Shown: positions 7,405-14,286, counted from the first letter of the stretch. The stretch: DNA of 21,067 nt from Streptomycetaceae bacterium (GCA_027486075.1 JAIXPU010000143.1:1-21067), one strand, 5' to 3'. Translations and numbers: made by a program. The notes: generated by a model from the letters alone, not told the origin.

Positions 7405-7790
7405 GCGCGCACCACCAAAGTTGACCAGGCCGAGACAACTAGCTTCTTATCGCGATGTAGGTCAGAGCGAACCGTGACAATCTCATTACCGGCGGCTACG
7501 CGATAGCTTTCAATAGTCGCGTTGCATGTGAGTTCATCTCCTGGCTTAACAGGTGAAAAGATTTCGAACTTCTGGTCACCGTGCACAAGGCGGGACCAAT
7601 CAAGGCCAATTTCAGGGCGGGTGAGAATCTCTTCAAATTGGGTAAGAGTTATCCGAATCGTAAATGTTAGTGGTGCGATAGTTGTATCGCTCTCGCCTAT
7701 AACGGCGCAGAAGGCATCTACTTCAGATTGTGAAACGGTAATTGAATCTGTACCAGCGAAGGTACTCCCGACCGAATCGGGGTTCAGCAT
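7401..7790 (-). CDS. hadA: Hydroxyacyl dehydratase, non-catalytic HadA-like subunit
   Basis: Partner subunit for the neighbouring HadB-type dehydratase, expected to shape the acyl-chain tunnel rather than catalyse. It is 129 residues long with a hot-dog-like pattern (VHGDQKFEIFSPVKPGDEL, then a strand-rich C-terminus). It lacks the DxNPxH catalytic motif of HadB, as mycobacterial HadA does. The ATG at 7790 was chosen because it overlaps the rpmG stop as TAATG; an upstream in-frame ATG at 7826 would sit inside rpmG. Coupled to hadB through ATGA. Confidence 0.82.
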   Translation of the reverse strand: MLNPDSVGSTFAGTDSITVSQSEVDAFCAVIGESDTTIAPLTFTIRITLTQFEEILTRPEIGLDWSRLVHGDQKFEIFSPVKPGDELTCNATIESYRVAAGNEIVTVRSDLHRDKKLVVSAWSTLVVRA

Positions 7791-7960
7791 TAGCGGGTTT
7801 CGCGGTGAAGAGTTGAAGACTTGCAACGTGGACAGAACTTCTTAAGTTCCATTCGGTCTGGATCGTTGCGGCGGTTCTTCTTGGTGATGTAGTTGCGCTC
7901 TTTGCAATCAACGCATGCCATGGTGATCTTTGGACGTACGTCCGCACTCTTACTTGCCAT
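7790..7960 (-). CDS. rpmG: 50S ribosomal protein L33
   Basis: Small large-subunit ribosomal protein of 56 residues, starting MASKSADVRPKITMACVDCK. It carries a zinc ribbon (CVDC at 16-19 and CPRC at 43-46), so it is the zinc-dependent form. The middle contains the family motif ERNYITKKNRRNDPDRMELKKFC. A clear GAAGGAG Shine-Dalgarno lies seven bases before the ATG. It follows tRNA-Thr and tRNA-Met and overlaps hadA by one base, the same order as in Mycobacterium. Confidence 0.96.
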   Translation of the reverse strand: MASKSADVRPKITMACVDCKERNYITKKNRRNDPDRMELKKFCPRCKSSTLHRETR

Positions 7961-7984
7961 GGTGTTACTCCTTCGTGATTGAGG

Positions 7985-8003
7985 GGCTCAGGTTACCTGA
8001 GCC
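7985..8003 (-). other. Hairpin in the rpmG 5' leader
   Basis: A perfect 8-bp inverted repeat, GGCTCAGG and CCTGAGCC around TTA, sits between tRNA-Met and rpmG, followed on the tRNA side by a smaller CACCT/AGGTG hairpin (8003-8016). There is no T run on either side, so it is not a terminator. It could mark the processing boundary between the tRNAs and the rpmG mRNA, or protect the 5' end; this is inference. Confidence 0.5.
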
Positions 8004-8027
8004 ACCTTCATAGGTGAAATTCGTGCG

Positions 8028-8101
8028 TAGCGGAGGCGGGATTTGAACCCACGACACAGCGATTATGAGCCGCTTGCTCTACCAAGCTGAGCTACCCCGC
8101 C
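8028..8101 (-). tRNA. tRNA-Met, elongator (anticodon CAT)
   Basis: A 74-nt cloverleaf with acceptor GGCGGGG/CTCCGCT (two G-T pairs), D-arm GCTC...GAGC, anticodon stem AGCGG/TCGCT with loop CTCATAA (CAT at plus 8065-8067), T-loop TTCAAAT and discriminator A. The first pair G-T and the standard anticodon stem without three G-C pairs fit elongator rather than initiator tRNA. A C34-modified isoleucine tRNA is possible but less likely next to rpmG. CCA is not encoded. Confidence 0.92.
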
Positions 8102-8145
8102 TTAGACATATTTGTATATGTCAGATATTAAATTTTTTTACTGCG

Positions 8146-8218
8146 AGCCCCCCACCGGAATCGAACCGGTGACCTTTTCCTTACCATGGAAACACTCTAC
8201 CGACTGAGCTAGGGGGGC
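8146..8218 (-). tRNA. tRNA-Thr (anticodon GGT)
   Basis: A 73-nt cloverleaf with acceptor GCCCCCC/GGGGGGC, anticodon stem TTTCC/GGAAA around loop ATGGTAA (GGT at plus 8183-8185), T-arm ACCGG-TTCGATT-CCGGT and discriminator T. It is 44 bases from tRNA-Met; the AT-rich spacer holds a GACATAT/ATATGTC hairpin (8105-8122) that may help processing. CCA is not encoded. Confidence 0.96.
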
Positions 8219-8233
8219 AGGGGTAGAGAGAGG

Positions 8234-8262
8234 AGTCTAGGGCTTACCCGCAAAAGTTGAAA
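8234..8262 (-). promoter_or_regulatory. Candidate promoter for tRNA-Thr-tRNA-Met-rpmG-hadAB
   Basis: TAGACT (plus 8234-8239) on the minus strand matches TANNNT and would start transcription about eight bases before tRNA-Thr. The -35 region (TTTCAA, plus 8257-8262) is weak. The gap to the upstream gene is only 56 bases, so any dedicated promoter must be here. Confidence 0.4.
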
Positions 8263-8274
8263 ATTAGCCCACTT

Positions 8275-9222
8275 TTACAGCGCAGGATCGAGGGCAACCT
8301 TTCCAGTTGTCTCACGCGCAAGCATGGCTCGATGGGCATCGGCTGCCTTACTTAATGGGTATATAGAACCAATGATTGGACGTAATTTTCCATCAGCAAC
8401 GAGTGCAAATAGTTCTGCAATAACATCGTTCATTAACTCTTTCTTTCCAAAGCAATTTGTCAGCCAGAACCCTGCGACAGTCTTTGATCCATGCATCAGT
8501 GCACCTGGATGAATTGGTGTAGGTGCGGTACGAGAAGCCATTCCAAAAGTTATGAGCTTGCCAAAGTTTCCAAGCGCAAGCAGGCTCTGATCAAAAGTTG
8601 TACCACCAACCATTTCTAGGACTAGATCTACTCCCCGGCCGCCATTGGCTGCGCGAAGAGATTTACCTAAATCAGCATCGCGTGCATCAACGACTTCGTC
8701 TGCTCCTAGAGATTTAGTAAGTTCAACCTTCTCTTGCGACGACGTCACCGCAATAACTTTGGCGCCCCACATCTTTGCGAGTTGAATGGCAATTGTTCCG
8801 ACTCCACCAGCTGCTGCATGGATAACTACGGTTTGGCCGGGTTTTACTGATCCCATTGTTTTGAGTAGATGCCAGGCGGTAGAACCTTGAACCAACATAC
8901 AGAGCGCTTGTTGATCTGTTACCGCATCAGGGATTGGAATAAGAGCTGCTTCATGAGCCATCGCCTTCTGTGCGTAACCACCAGAGGAAACGCTTGCAAG
9001 ATAACGCTTACCTGCATGAGTTCCGGTTACTTCAATGCCAGGAACCATTGGCAGAGTTTGTGGTGAAAGGTAACTATTTTCAGTCTGGTGTGTATCTGCG
9101 TAGTTGATTCCCACTGCGGTGACATCTAGAACTATCTCTGAGTCACCTGCTACTGGATCCGGCAAATCTACATACTGCATCACTTCTGGGCCGCCGAAGG
9201 CGGTTATCTGAATAGCTTTCAT
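8275..9222 (-). CDS. Zinc-independent NADPH:quinone oxidoreductase-like MDR enzyme
   Basis: A 315-residue medium-chain dehydrogenase/reductase of the quinone oxidoreductase (QOR) branch, starting MKAIQITAFGGPEVMQYVDL. The nucleotide-binding Rossmann motif is AAAGGVGTIAIQLAKMWGAK, with the QOR-typical INYADTHQ near the N-terminus and no structural or catalytic zinc cysteines. It would reduce a quinone, enone or other conjugated carbonyl with NADPH; the substrate is unknown. ATG 9222 lies two bases after the methyltransferase stop; an in-frame GTG seven codons earlier is possible. Last gene of the persulfide operon, so it may deal with an electrophile or quinone linked to sulfide oxidation (inference). 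Confidence 0.85.
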   Translation of the reverse strand: MKAIQITAFGGPEVMQYVDLPDPVAGDSEIVLDVTAVGINYADTHQTENSYLSPQTLPMVPGIEVTGTHAGKRYLASVSSGGYAQKAMAHEAALIPIPDAVTDQQALCMLVQGSTAWHLLKTMGSVKPGQTVVIHAAAGGVGTIAIQLAKMWGAKVIAVTSSQEKVELTKSLGADEVVDARDADLGKSLRAANGGRGVDLVLEMVGGTTFDQSLLALGNFGKLITFGMASRTAPTPIHPGALMHGSKTVAGFWLTNCFGKKELMNDVIAELFALVADGKLRPIIGSIYPLSKAADAHRAMLARETTGKVALDPAL

Positions 9223-9224
9223 AT

Positions 9225-10016
9225 CTAAACGATATCCCACCACACAACAGCTAATTCGCGAGAAGTGGGGCTAGGGTCCATTTTAAGAAATTCCACAATC
9301 TCATCTCGGCGTGATTCAGGCAAACAAAGTCTCATTCGTGTGTACTCCACGCGATCATCTTCGCCCTCATCCAAGAGAATTCTGCCGGTGAACTTCTCAA
9401 TATTTGCCTTTATTCCTACTTCTTTAAGTACTTCGAGAAAATCATCTGCCGTTGGAGAAGTAGGTCTTTCTAAGTTCCAAAAGTGTTTCCAGCCTTTTGA
9501 ACGTGGCGTCATTGGATGCACTAGTGGAAGCTCTAAAACCACTCGCTTTCTCGCATGCGAGATAAGTGCCTCAATAAAAGGTTTGATATCACCCACGTTA
9601 TAGACAACATGATGAACGGTGACTACATCAGCTTGCGGAACGCTCTCTGCAATCGCTGGCCAAAATCCTTGAAAGGTTTCAACTTCTAGATTTCTGTCGA
9701 TGGCGTTTGTCTGAAACATTTCCAGCATCTCAAGTTGATGATCTACGCCGATTACCTTCGCGGCAGGAGGTGCGATTGCAAAGGCTGCGATTCCTCCACC
9801 ACAACCAATATCTAAAACTGTTCCGCCGTCTGGCATCGCCTCACGAGCACGTTGATGTGAAGGTGAATCCCAAATTTGCTCAGGTAAAGCAAAGAGAGCC
9901 GCAGGATGAAACCATGGTGGAACCTCTGCCTGTGCAAGGATTTCATCTGGAATCGCCCACGAAGCAAGGTCGCTACGCCACTTTTCTACTGCAGAGTTAC
10001 TCAACTTTTTCGCCAA
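9225..10016 (-). CDS. Class I SAM-dependent methyltransferase, substrate unknown
   Basis: A 263-residue cytoplasmic protein with the SAM-binding motif I VLDIGCGGGIAAFAIAPP at about residues 68-85, the acidic motif II region VIGVDHQLEMLEMF, and a motif IV-like ADVVTVHHVVYNV. The N-terminal 60 residues and the C-terminal part (with RMRLCLPESRRDEIVEF) do not match a specific family that I recognise. The start overlaps the thioredoxin stop by 20 bases. Genomic placement downstream of thioredoxin in a sulfane-sulfur operon would allow thiol methylation, but nothing in the sequence proves it. Confidence 0.8.
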   Translation of the reverse strand: MAKKLSNSAVEKWRSDLASWAIPDEILAQAEVPPWFHPAALFALPEQIWDSPSHQRAREAMPDGGTVLDIGCGGGIAAFAIAPPAAKVIGVDHQLEMLEMFQTNAIDRNLEVETFQGFWPAIAESVPQADVVTVHHVVYNVGDIKPFIEALISHARKRVVLELPLVHPMTPRSKGWKHFWNLERPTSPTADDFLEVLKEVGIKANIEKFTGRILLDEGEDDRVEYTRMRLCLPESRRDEIVEFLKMDPSPTSRELAVVWWDIV

Positions 10017-10374
10017 CGGTCTCTTTTGCTATCTCTGCGCGAACTGCTTCCATATCTAACCCTTGCACTTGTTCAATTAACTGTTGAAGAGGGGCTTCGG
10101 GTAAAGCGCCTGCTTCACGATAGAGAAGAATTCCATCTCTAAAAGCCATGAGTGTTGGGATAGAAGTGATCCCCGCAGCCCCTGCAATCTCTCGCTCTGC
10201 TTCGGTATCTACCTTGGCAAATGTGATCTCTGGATACTTCTCGGACAATTTTTCATAAACCGGTCCGAATGCTCTGCATGGCCCACACCATTCTGCCCAG
10301 AAATCGACGAGGACAGTTCCGCCCTTGCTGATCAGCGCTTCAAATTCAGCGCTCTTTACGTTAACGCTGGCCAT
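9997..10374 (-). CDS. trxA: Thioredoxin
   Basis: Small cytoplasmic dithiol reductant, 125 residues. The active site WCGPC (C30, C33) sits in VDFWAEWCGPCR, followed by FAKVDTEAE and the cis-proline loop SIPTLMAFRDG. It is about 15 residues longer than classical thioredoxins through a charged C-terminal tail ending GEKVE. It lies two bases after the second Cys-rich miniprotein. In this operon a natural job would be to reduce persulfides formed on the rhodaneses; no thioredoxin reductase gene is in the window. Confidence 0.94.
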   Translation of the reverse strand: MASVNVKSAEFEALISKGGTVLVDFWAEWCGPCRAFGPVYEKLSEKYPEITFAKVDTEAEREIAGAAGITSIPTLMAFRDGILLYREAGALPEAPLQQLIEQVQGLDMEAVRAEIAKETVGEKVE

Positions 10375-10376
10375 AT

Positions 10377-10544
10377 CTACTTCTTTCCAAATACTCGCGA
10401 AAAGAACCCTGGCTGTTTTGGATCATTCTGATGACCCTGGCATCGATCTGACTTGCTCACACCTTTAAGGGCGATCTCAATGTGATTTCCGCATCCTGCC
10501 CAAGTCGCTTTGCCACATTTGCGGCATGTAGTTTTATGACACAT
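10377..10544 (-). CDS. Cys-rich miniprotein, paralogue 2
   Basis: A 55-residue protein of unknown function. Residues 1-35 carry the pattern C2, C7-x2-C10, TWxGCGxH with C18 and H21, and C35; residues 36-55 are a basic tail, with the end FFSRVFGKK. It shares 18 of its first 35 residues with the 38-residue protein at 12868-12984, including all five cysteines and the histidine. This looks like a small metal-binding or thiol-relay protein. The ATG at 10544 follows GAGAAGGAAT; an upstream ATG (10607) would overlap the reductase gene deeply and adds residues without similarity. It overlaps the reductase gene by 11 bases and precedes thioredoxin by two. Confidence 0.75.
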   Translation of the reverse strand: MCHKTTCRKCGKATWAGCGNHIEIALKGVSKSDRCQGHQNDPKQPGFFSRVFGKK

Positions 10545-12186
10545 ATTCCTTCTCTTTCTTTGTAATTGATGCAGGTGAATTACTCCAGGTGAGATATCCA
10601 CCATCAAGATTTACTGCGTTATAACCAAGCTCTTTGAGCAACATGCTTGCAGTATGCCCACGTTGTCCAACTTGGCAATTGACCAGAATGTTTTTATTGG
10701 TGAGCTCTGAAACTCGATTTCGAATCTCATCCACTGGCATCGACTTTGCACCTGGGATTGAGCCCGCTGCAAACTCAGATGGGGCGCGGACATCGAGAAG
10801 TTCAAAACCTTTCTCTTTAAACTGCTCAATTTGGTTCCACTGGGCTGTTTCAAGAAGTCCGCTCAAGATGTTTTCAGAGATATACCCGAGCATATTGATG
10901 GCATCTTTGGCAGAACCAAAAGGTGGCGCATAGGCCAATTCGAGATCGGCTAATTCTGGGGCGGTAATTCCACCACGAATAGCAGTTGCAATGACATCGA
11001 TTCGCTTATCAACGCCTTCAACGCCAATTCCTTGTGCTCCAAGTATCTCGCCAGTCTTACTGTCAAAGATCAACTTAAGTGACATCTGCTGGGCTCCTGG
11101 GTAATAGCCAGCATGTGAATTTGGATGCGAGTGGATTACTTGATATTTACGATCAGAATTTGCAAGTCGCTTCTCATTCCAACCAGTTGCCGCAATCATC
11201 AAGTCAAATACCTTCACAATTGCAGTACCAATTGTCTTCACTGGTCGAGTGGCTCGTCCTGCTATGTGGTCTGCAACAACACGACCATGGCGATTGGCAA
11301 GGTTGGCTAGGGGCACAAGAGTTGAGCTTCCATCAATCGCATCAGTTTTCTCAGCGACATCTCCAACTGCATAAATATCGTGGTTGCTTGTTCGGTTGAA
11401 CTCATCAACAGAGATTCCACCTCGGGTACCGATTGTTAAGCCGGCATCTTTAGCTAGCTTGGTATCTGGACGTACTCCAATTGCAAGGATGATCAGTTCG
11501 GCGGGAAGCTCTACTCCATTATTCAATTGGACTGAGTTATCTGAAATATCTGTAGCAGCCACTCCAAGATAGAGACTGACTCCATTACGTTCCATCTCTT
11601 TAGCAACCAACGTAGCCATTTCAGGATCAAGAGGCGCCAAGAGCTGCGGTGATGCTTCAACAACAGTCGTTGCAATTCCCTTATGAATCAGATTCTCAGC
11701 AATTTCAACCCCAATAAAGCCACCACCGATAACTACAGCTGAGGCTGGTTTCTGTTCTACGCGAGCGAAAATCTTCTCAACATCTTCAACTGTACGAAGT
11801 GTGAGCGCACGTTCGATTCCTGGGATGGGAGGAACAACTGGTGATGCGCCTGGGCTCAGGACCAGTTTGTCATAATTAAGTTCGTAACTTTCACCGGTAA
11901 GTTCATTGAGAACCTGCACAGTCTTCTTTACTGAATCTATCGCTGTAACCTCTGAAGCAATACGGACATCGAGGCGAAAGCGCGCATACAAACTTGATGG
12001 GGTTTGGAGCAATAACGCTTCTTCTTCTTCGATGACTCCACCAACGTAATATGGAAGACCACAGTTCGCGTAGGAGACATGGCCGCTCTTCTCAATCACA
12101 ACGATTTCTGCATCTGCATCAAGTCGGCGCATGCGAGTCGCTGCCGACATTCCACCCGCAACTCCCCCGATGATGACAATTTTCAT
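10534..12186 (-). CDS. CoA-disulfide reductase fused to rhodanese (persulfide reductase type)
   Basis: A 550-residue flavoprotein of the pyridine nucleotide-disulfide reductase class. An FAD Rossmann motif GGVAGGMSAATRMRR begins the protein. The single redox cysteine of CoADR/Npsr/Nox enzymes is C42 in SYANCGLPYY. A second Rossmann fold, VIGGGFIGVEIAEN, binds NAD(P)H, and the dimerisation domain follows. Residues of about 455 onward form a rhodanese domain with FELLDVRAPSEF and an active-site loop NCQVGQRG. Such fusions (CoADR-RHD; NADH-dependent persulfide reductase) reduce CoA-disulfide, CoA-persulfide or polysulfide with NAD(P)H. Its ATG shares a base with the upstream rhodanese stop (TAATG). 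Confidence 0.92.
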   Translation of the reverse strand: MKIVIIGGVAGGMSAATRMRRLDADAEIVVIEKSGHVSYANCGLPYYVGGVIEEEEALLLQTPSSLYARFRLDVRIASEVTAIDSVKKTVQVLNELTGESYELNYDKLVLSPGASPVVPPIPGIERALTLRTVEDVEKIFARVEQKPASAVVIGGGFIGVEIAENLIHKGIATTVVEASPQLLAPLDPEMATLVAKEMERNGVSLYLGVAATDISDNSVQLNNGVELPAELIILAIGVRPDTKLAKDAGLTIGTRGGISVDEFNRTSNHDIYAVGDVAEKTDAIDGSSTLVPLANLANRHGRVVADHIAGRATRPVKTIGTAIVKVFDLMIAATGWNEKRLANSDRKYQVIHSHPNSHAGYYPGAQQMSLKLIFDSKTGEILGAQGIGVEGVDKRIDVIATAIRGGITAPELADLELAYAPPFGSAKDAINMLGYISENILSGLLETAQWNQIEQFKEKGFELLDVRAPSEFAAGSIPGAKSMPVDEIRNRVSELTNKNILVNCQVGQRGHTASMLLKELGYNAVNLDGGYLTWSNSPASITKKEKEYVS

Positions 12187-12569
12187 TAGTTTGTTACCAA
12201 TGGAAGTCCAGCATCAGCCCACTCCTGCACACCTGCGTTAAGGTTAACCAGATTTGTAAAGCCTGAATCCTTCATACGATCGATAGCCACCTGAGATCTA
12301 CGTCCGCTACGGCAATACACGGCATAGGTAGCGCTCTTATCTAGCTTCGCTATTTCTGAATCGAATTGCCCACCTTCGACATCGATGTTGAGTGCGTTCA
12401 CGAGATGTCCACTGACAAACTCACCAGGAGTGCGAACATCGAGAGTGATGACGCCAGCCTCTTGTGTCTTAGCTTGGAAATCCTGTGCGCCCAAGTTTGT
12501 GTTTGCCTCACTTCCACAGCCTGTGAGGAAGAAGGTTGAGACTGCTAATACTGCAAATAATTTTTTCAT
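12186..12569 (-). CDS. Rhodanese-like lipoprotein
   Basis: A single-domain rhodanese of 127 residues that carries sulfane sulfur on a cysteine. The N-terminus MKKLFAVLAVSTFFLTGC is a lipoprotein signal with lipobox LTGC (C18), so the mature protein should sit on the outer face of the cytoplasmic membrane. The rhodanese domain shows ITLDVRTPGEFVSGH and the active-site loop YCRSGRRS (C86). An AGGAGA Shine-Dalgarno lies four bases before the ATG. It sits between the repressor and the fused reductase, suggesting extracytoplasmic sulfur capture paired with a cytoplasmic rhodanese. Confidence 0.92.
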   Translation of the reverse strand: MKKLFAVLAVSTFFLTGCGSEANTNLGAQDFQAKTQEAGVITLDVRTPGEFVSGHLVNALNIDVEGGQFDSEIAKLDKSATYAVYCRSGRRSQVAIDRMKDSGFTNLVNLNAGVQEWADAGLPLVTN

Positions 12570-12576
12570 TTTTCTC

Positions 12577-12864
12577 CTATGCCAGACTCAAGAAGAGTTT
12601 CTGGAGTTGTTCTGTTACCTGATCTGAATTGTTCTTACCTTCAACGATGCATTCCTTGAGGCTTGCAGAAATAAGTGTGAAGGCCGCGGTATTTACCGCC
12701 TTTGAGACTGCTGACATCTGCATTACGATTTCGTCGCAATTTCTGCCTTCTTCCAGCATGCGCGCGACAGCACCTAGCTGGCCCTGGGCTCGCTTGATGC
12801 GCTTTGCAATTGCAACTACTTGTTCTTCATCCGAGAGAACGTGAGCAATCTTCTTGGCAGCCAT
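12577..12864 (-). CDS. cstR: CsoR-family repressor, persulfide-sensing CstR-like
   Basis: An all-helical DUF156 repressor of 95 residues. Conserved features are RIKRAQGQLGAVARMLEEG and the metal/thiol site. Cysteines C43 (in GRNCDEI) and C72 (in SLKECIVEG) match C36 and C65 of CsoR, but the histidine of the Cu(I) site (H61 in M. tuberculosis CsoR) is replaced by S68. Two cysteines without that His is the CstR pattern, which senses persulfides or polysulfides by forming di- to tetrasulfide bridges. The rhodanese/CoADR neighbours agree. A matching palindrome lies upstream of the operon. The CstR label is inference from residues and context. Confidence 0.8.
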   Translation of the reverse strand: MAAKKIAHVLSDEEQVVAIAKRIKRAQGQLGAVARMLEEGRNCDEIVMQMSAVSKAVNTAAFTLISASLKECIVEGKNNSDQVTEQLQKLFLSLA

Positions 12865-12867
12865 GGG

Positions 12868-12984
12868 TTAGGCGCACTTGCAGATCTGGTCTTGAGGAAC
12901 GCCATCAAGGGCTTCATCGATGTGCTGGCCACATCCTGACCAGGTGTATTTCTTGCACTGATTACAGAGAACTTTTGAGCACAT
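12868..12984 (-). CDS. Cys-rich miniprotein, paralogue 1 (first gene of the sulfur operon)
   Basis: A 38-residue protein starting MCSKVLCNQCKKYTWSGCGQ. Its cysteines are C2, C7, C10, C18, C35 and C37, with H21 and the motif TWSGCGQHI. The AAAGG Shine-Dalgarno is nine bases upstream, and the gene ends three bases before the repressor. It pairs with the longer relative at 10377-10544. Function is unknown: zinc or Cu binding, or persulfide relay through the paired cysteines, are possibilities. I recall similar uncharacterised short proteins in other genomes but could not check. Confidence 0.72.
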   Translation of the reverse strand: MCSKVLCNQCKKYTWSGCGQHIDEALDGVPQDQICKCA

Positions 12985-13026
12985 ATTTGTGACCTTTCTT
13001 GAGGCTAGCCCTTGAATTGATACCGC

Positions 13027-13056
13027 AGGCTAGCATACCCCTAGGGGTATAGGCAA
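13027..13056 (-). promoter_or_regulatory. Promoter with CsoR/CstR operator in its spacer
   Basis: On the minus strand TTGCCT (13051-13056) and TAGCCT (13027-13032, TANNNT type) are 18 bases apart, and the spacer holds the perfect 16-base palindrome ATACCCCTAGGGGTAT (13035-13050). The TACCCC...GGGGTA half-sites match known CsoR-family operators. Binding there would block RNA polymerase. It is about 50 bases upstream of the first miniprotein gene, so the sulfur operon is probably self-regulated. Confidence 0.8.
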
Positions 13057-13082
13057 ATCACCGCACAAGGGCGTTCGTGGGG

Positions 13083-14255
13083 CTAGAGATACTTCCTAAA
13101 GAACTTTTTGACTCGATTCCACATTGAGCTGGTCTGCTCAATCGGTGAAACCTGCAGGACCTTATCTTTGGCCGGCTCATCAGGTGTGATGACATCTTTC
13201 AGCGCTGGTGAGTTCTGATCTAGCGAATCTGCAATTCTGTCGATATTGGCGACGATAGATAGGCCGCGCACGATCTGTTCTTGATCTACATCTTTGCCAT
13301 CTTCAATCAGAGTCTCAGCCAGAGCTGAGCCTGCCTCGCGCGCATCATCTGTTGGCGTAGATCCGTAATCTGAAATGTCATCAGGAGTTTCAATGTGAGC
13401 TGAGATGGCATAACTTGCAGCAGATAGTGCGACCGCTATCTGCTTCTTTGTTGAATCTGCGATTCCTCCTTCGACTGCAGAATCAAAGAGGGTGCGAGCA
13501 ATCGTACGTACCTGAACCAAGGTGTGTTCAACTGCAATTCCTTCAATATAAATCTCTTCTGCCACATCTTTCTCGGCTGTCGGAAACCAACGCGCATGGC
13601 TACGGGCCTCAACAGAATGAGATCTGATGGCTGGAATCTCCTCAACCAGAAGTCGCGCACTTGCCAACCAATGTCCGGCATCTTTCTGTGTGTAGCCACC
13701 GGCAACTCCCTCTGACATAACTGCCAGAAGTTCAGCAGCCTTTGTACTCACACGTTTAATTTGCTCTTGCGCCCGATAGGCAGGAGTTTTTGGATGAGAG
13801 AAATAGGAGAAGATAATCGCAACGGCTGCTCCGATAAGAGTCGAACCGAGTCTGTGCCCCGCAGTAGTTTGAGAAATTCCAGGGCCAATCACAATGAGCG
13901 CCGTTACTGGCACGTTTACTGAAGCAACTTCACCTAAATGCAGTGCGCGTGCAACTACGGCGCAGAGAATGATGGTGATGGCGATTGCAATGAATCCAAA
14001 ATCAAAGATAGAAACGGCCAATAAAGCGGTGCTTGCACCAATTGCGGTGCCCACGATCTGCCCGAAGCCTTCTCGAATTGATTTATGGAGCGAGATGCGA
14101 ATACTCAATGTCGAAACTATGGCAGCGACTACGCCCCCGCCGTCGACAAGCAGGTCACCTAAAAACCAGGCAACACCACCTGATAGCCCTGCGACAAGTA
14201 TCTGTCTTACCCAGAGTTTTCTATCAGTGAAGAGTTTTACTGCGCGTTTTAACAT
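13083..14255 (-). CDS. FUSC-like integral membrane protein (putative aromatic acid/efflux transporter)
   Basis: A 390-residue protein, counted from ATG 14255. The N-terminal half has about six hydrophobic segments (ILVAGLSGGVAWFLGDLLV, then GFGQIVGTAIGASTALLAVS and AVAIIFSYF). The C-terminal half of about 220 residues is hydrophilic and partly helical. The layout resembles FUSC/aromatic-acid-exporter proteins, though only weakly. ATG 14255 is used because TAGACT (14264-14269) eight bases before it fits a -10 box of a near-leaderless transcript; an in-frame start at 14321 would overlap the upstream permease gene. Substrate is unknown. Confidence 0.7.
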   Translation of the reverse strand: MLKRAVKLFTDRKLWVRQILVAGLSGGVAWFLGDLLVDGGGVVAAIVSTLSIRISLHKSIREGFGQIVGTAIGASTALLAVSIFDFGFIAIAITIILCAVVARALHLGEVASVNVPVTALIVIGPGISQTTAGHRLGSTLIGAAVAIIFSYFSHPKTPAYRAQEQIKRVSTKAAELLAVMSEGVAGGYTQKDAGHWLASARLLVEEIPAIRSHSVEARSHARWFPTAEKDVAEEIYIEGIAVEHTLVQVRTIARTLFDSAVEGGIADSTKKQIAVALSAASYAISAHIETPDDISDYGSTPTDDAREAGSALAETLIEDGKDVDQEQIVRGLSIVANIDRIADSLDQNSPALKDVITPDEPAKDKVLQVSPIEQTSSMWNRVKKFFRKYL

Positions 14256-14286
14256 TAATGGAGAGTCTACGCTCTCGGAACCTTTT

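Noticed and set aside
7791..7826. Upstream ATG start for hadA at 7826
   Set aside because: It would lie inside rpmG; ATG 7790 gives the TAATG coupling seen for neighbours.
7985..8003. GGCTCAGG/CCTGAGCC hairpin as a terminator
   Set aside because: No T tract on either side, and it lies between tRNA-Met and rpmG, which appear co-transcribed.
8102..8145. AT-rich spacer with GACATAT hairpin as a separate promoter for tRNA-Met
   Set aside because: No -35/-10 pair with proper spacing; co-transcription with tRNA-Thr is simpler.
12577..12864. Copper-sensing CsoR
   Set aside because: The ligand His is replaced by Ser and the operon holds rhodaneses, not copper exporters.
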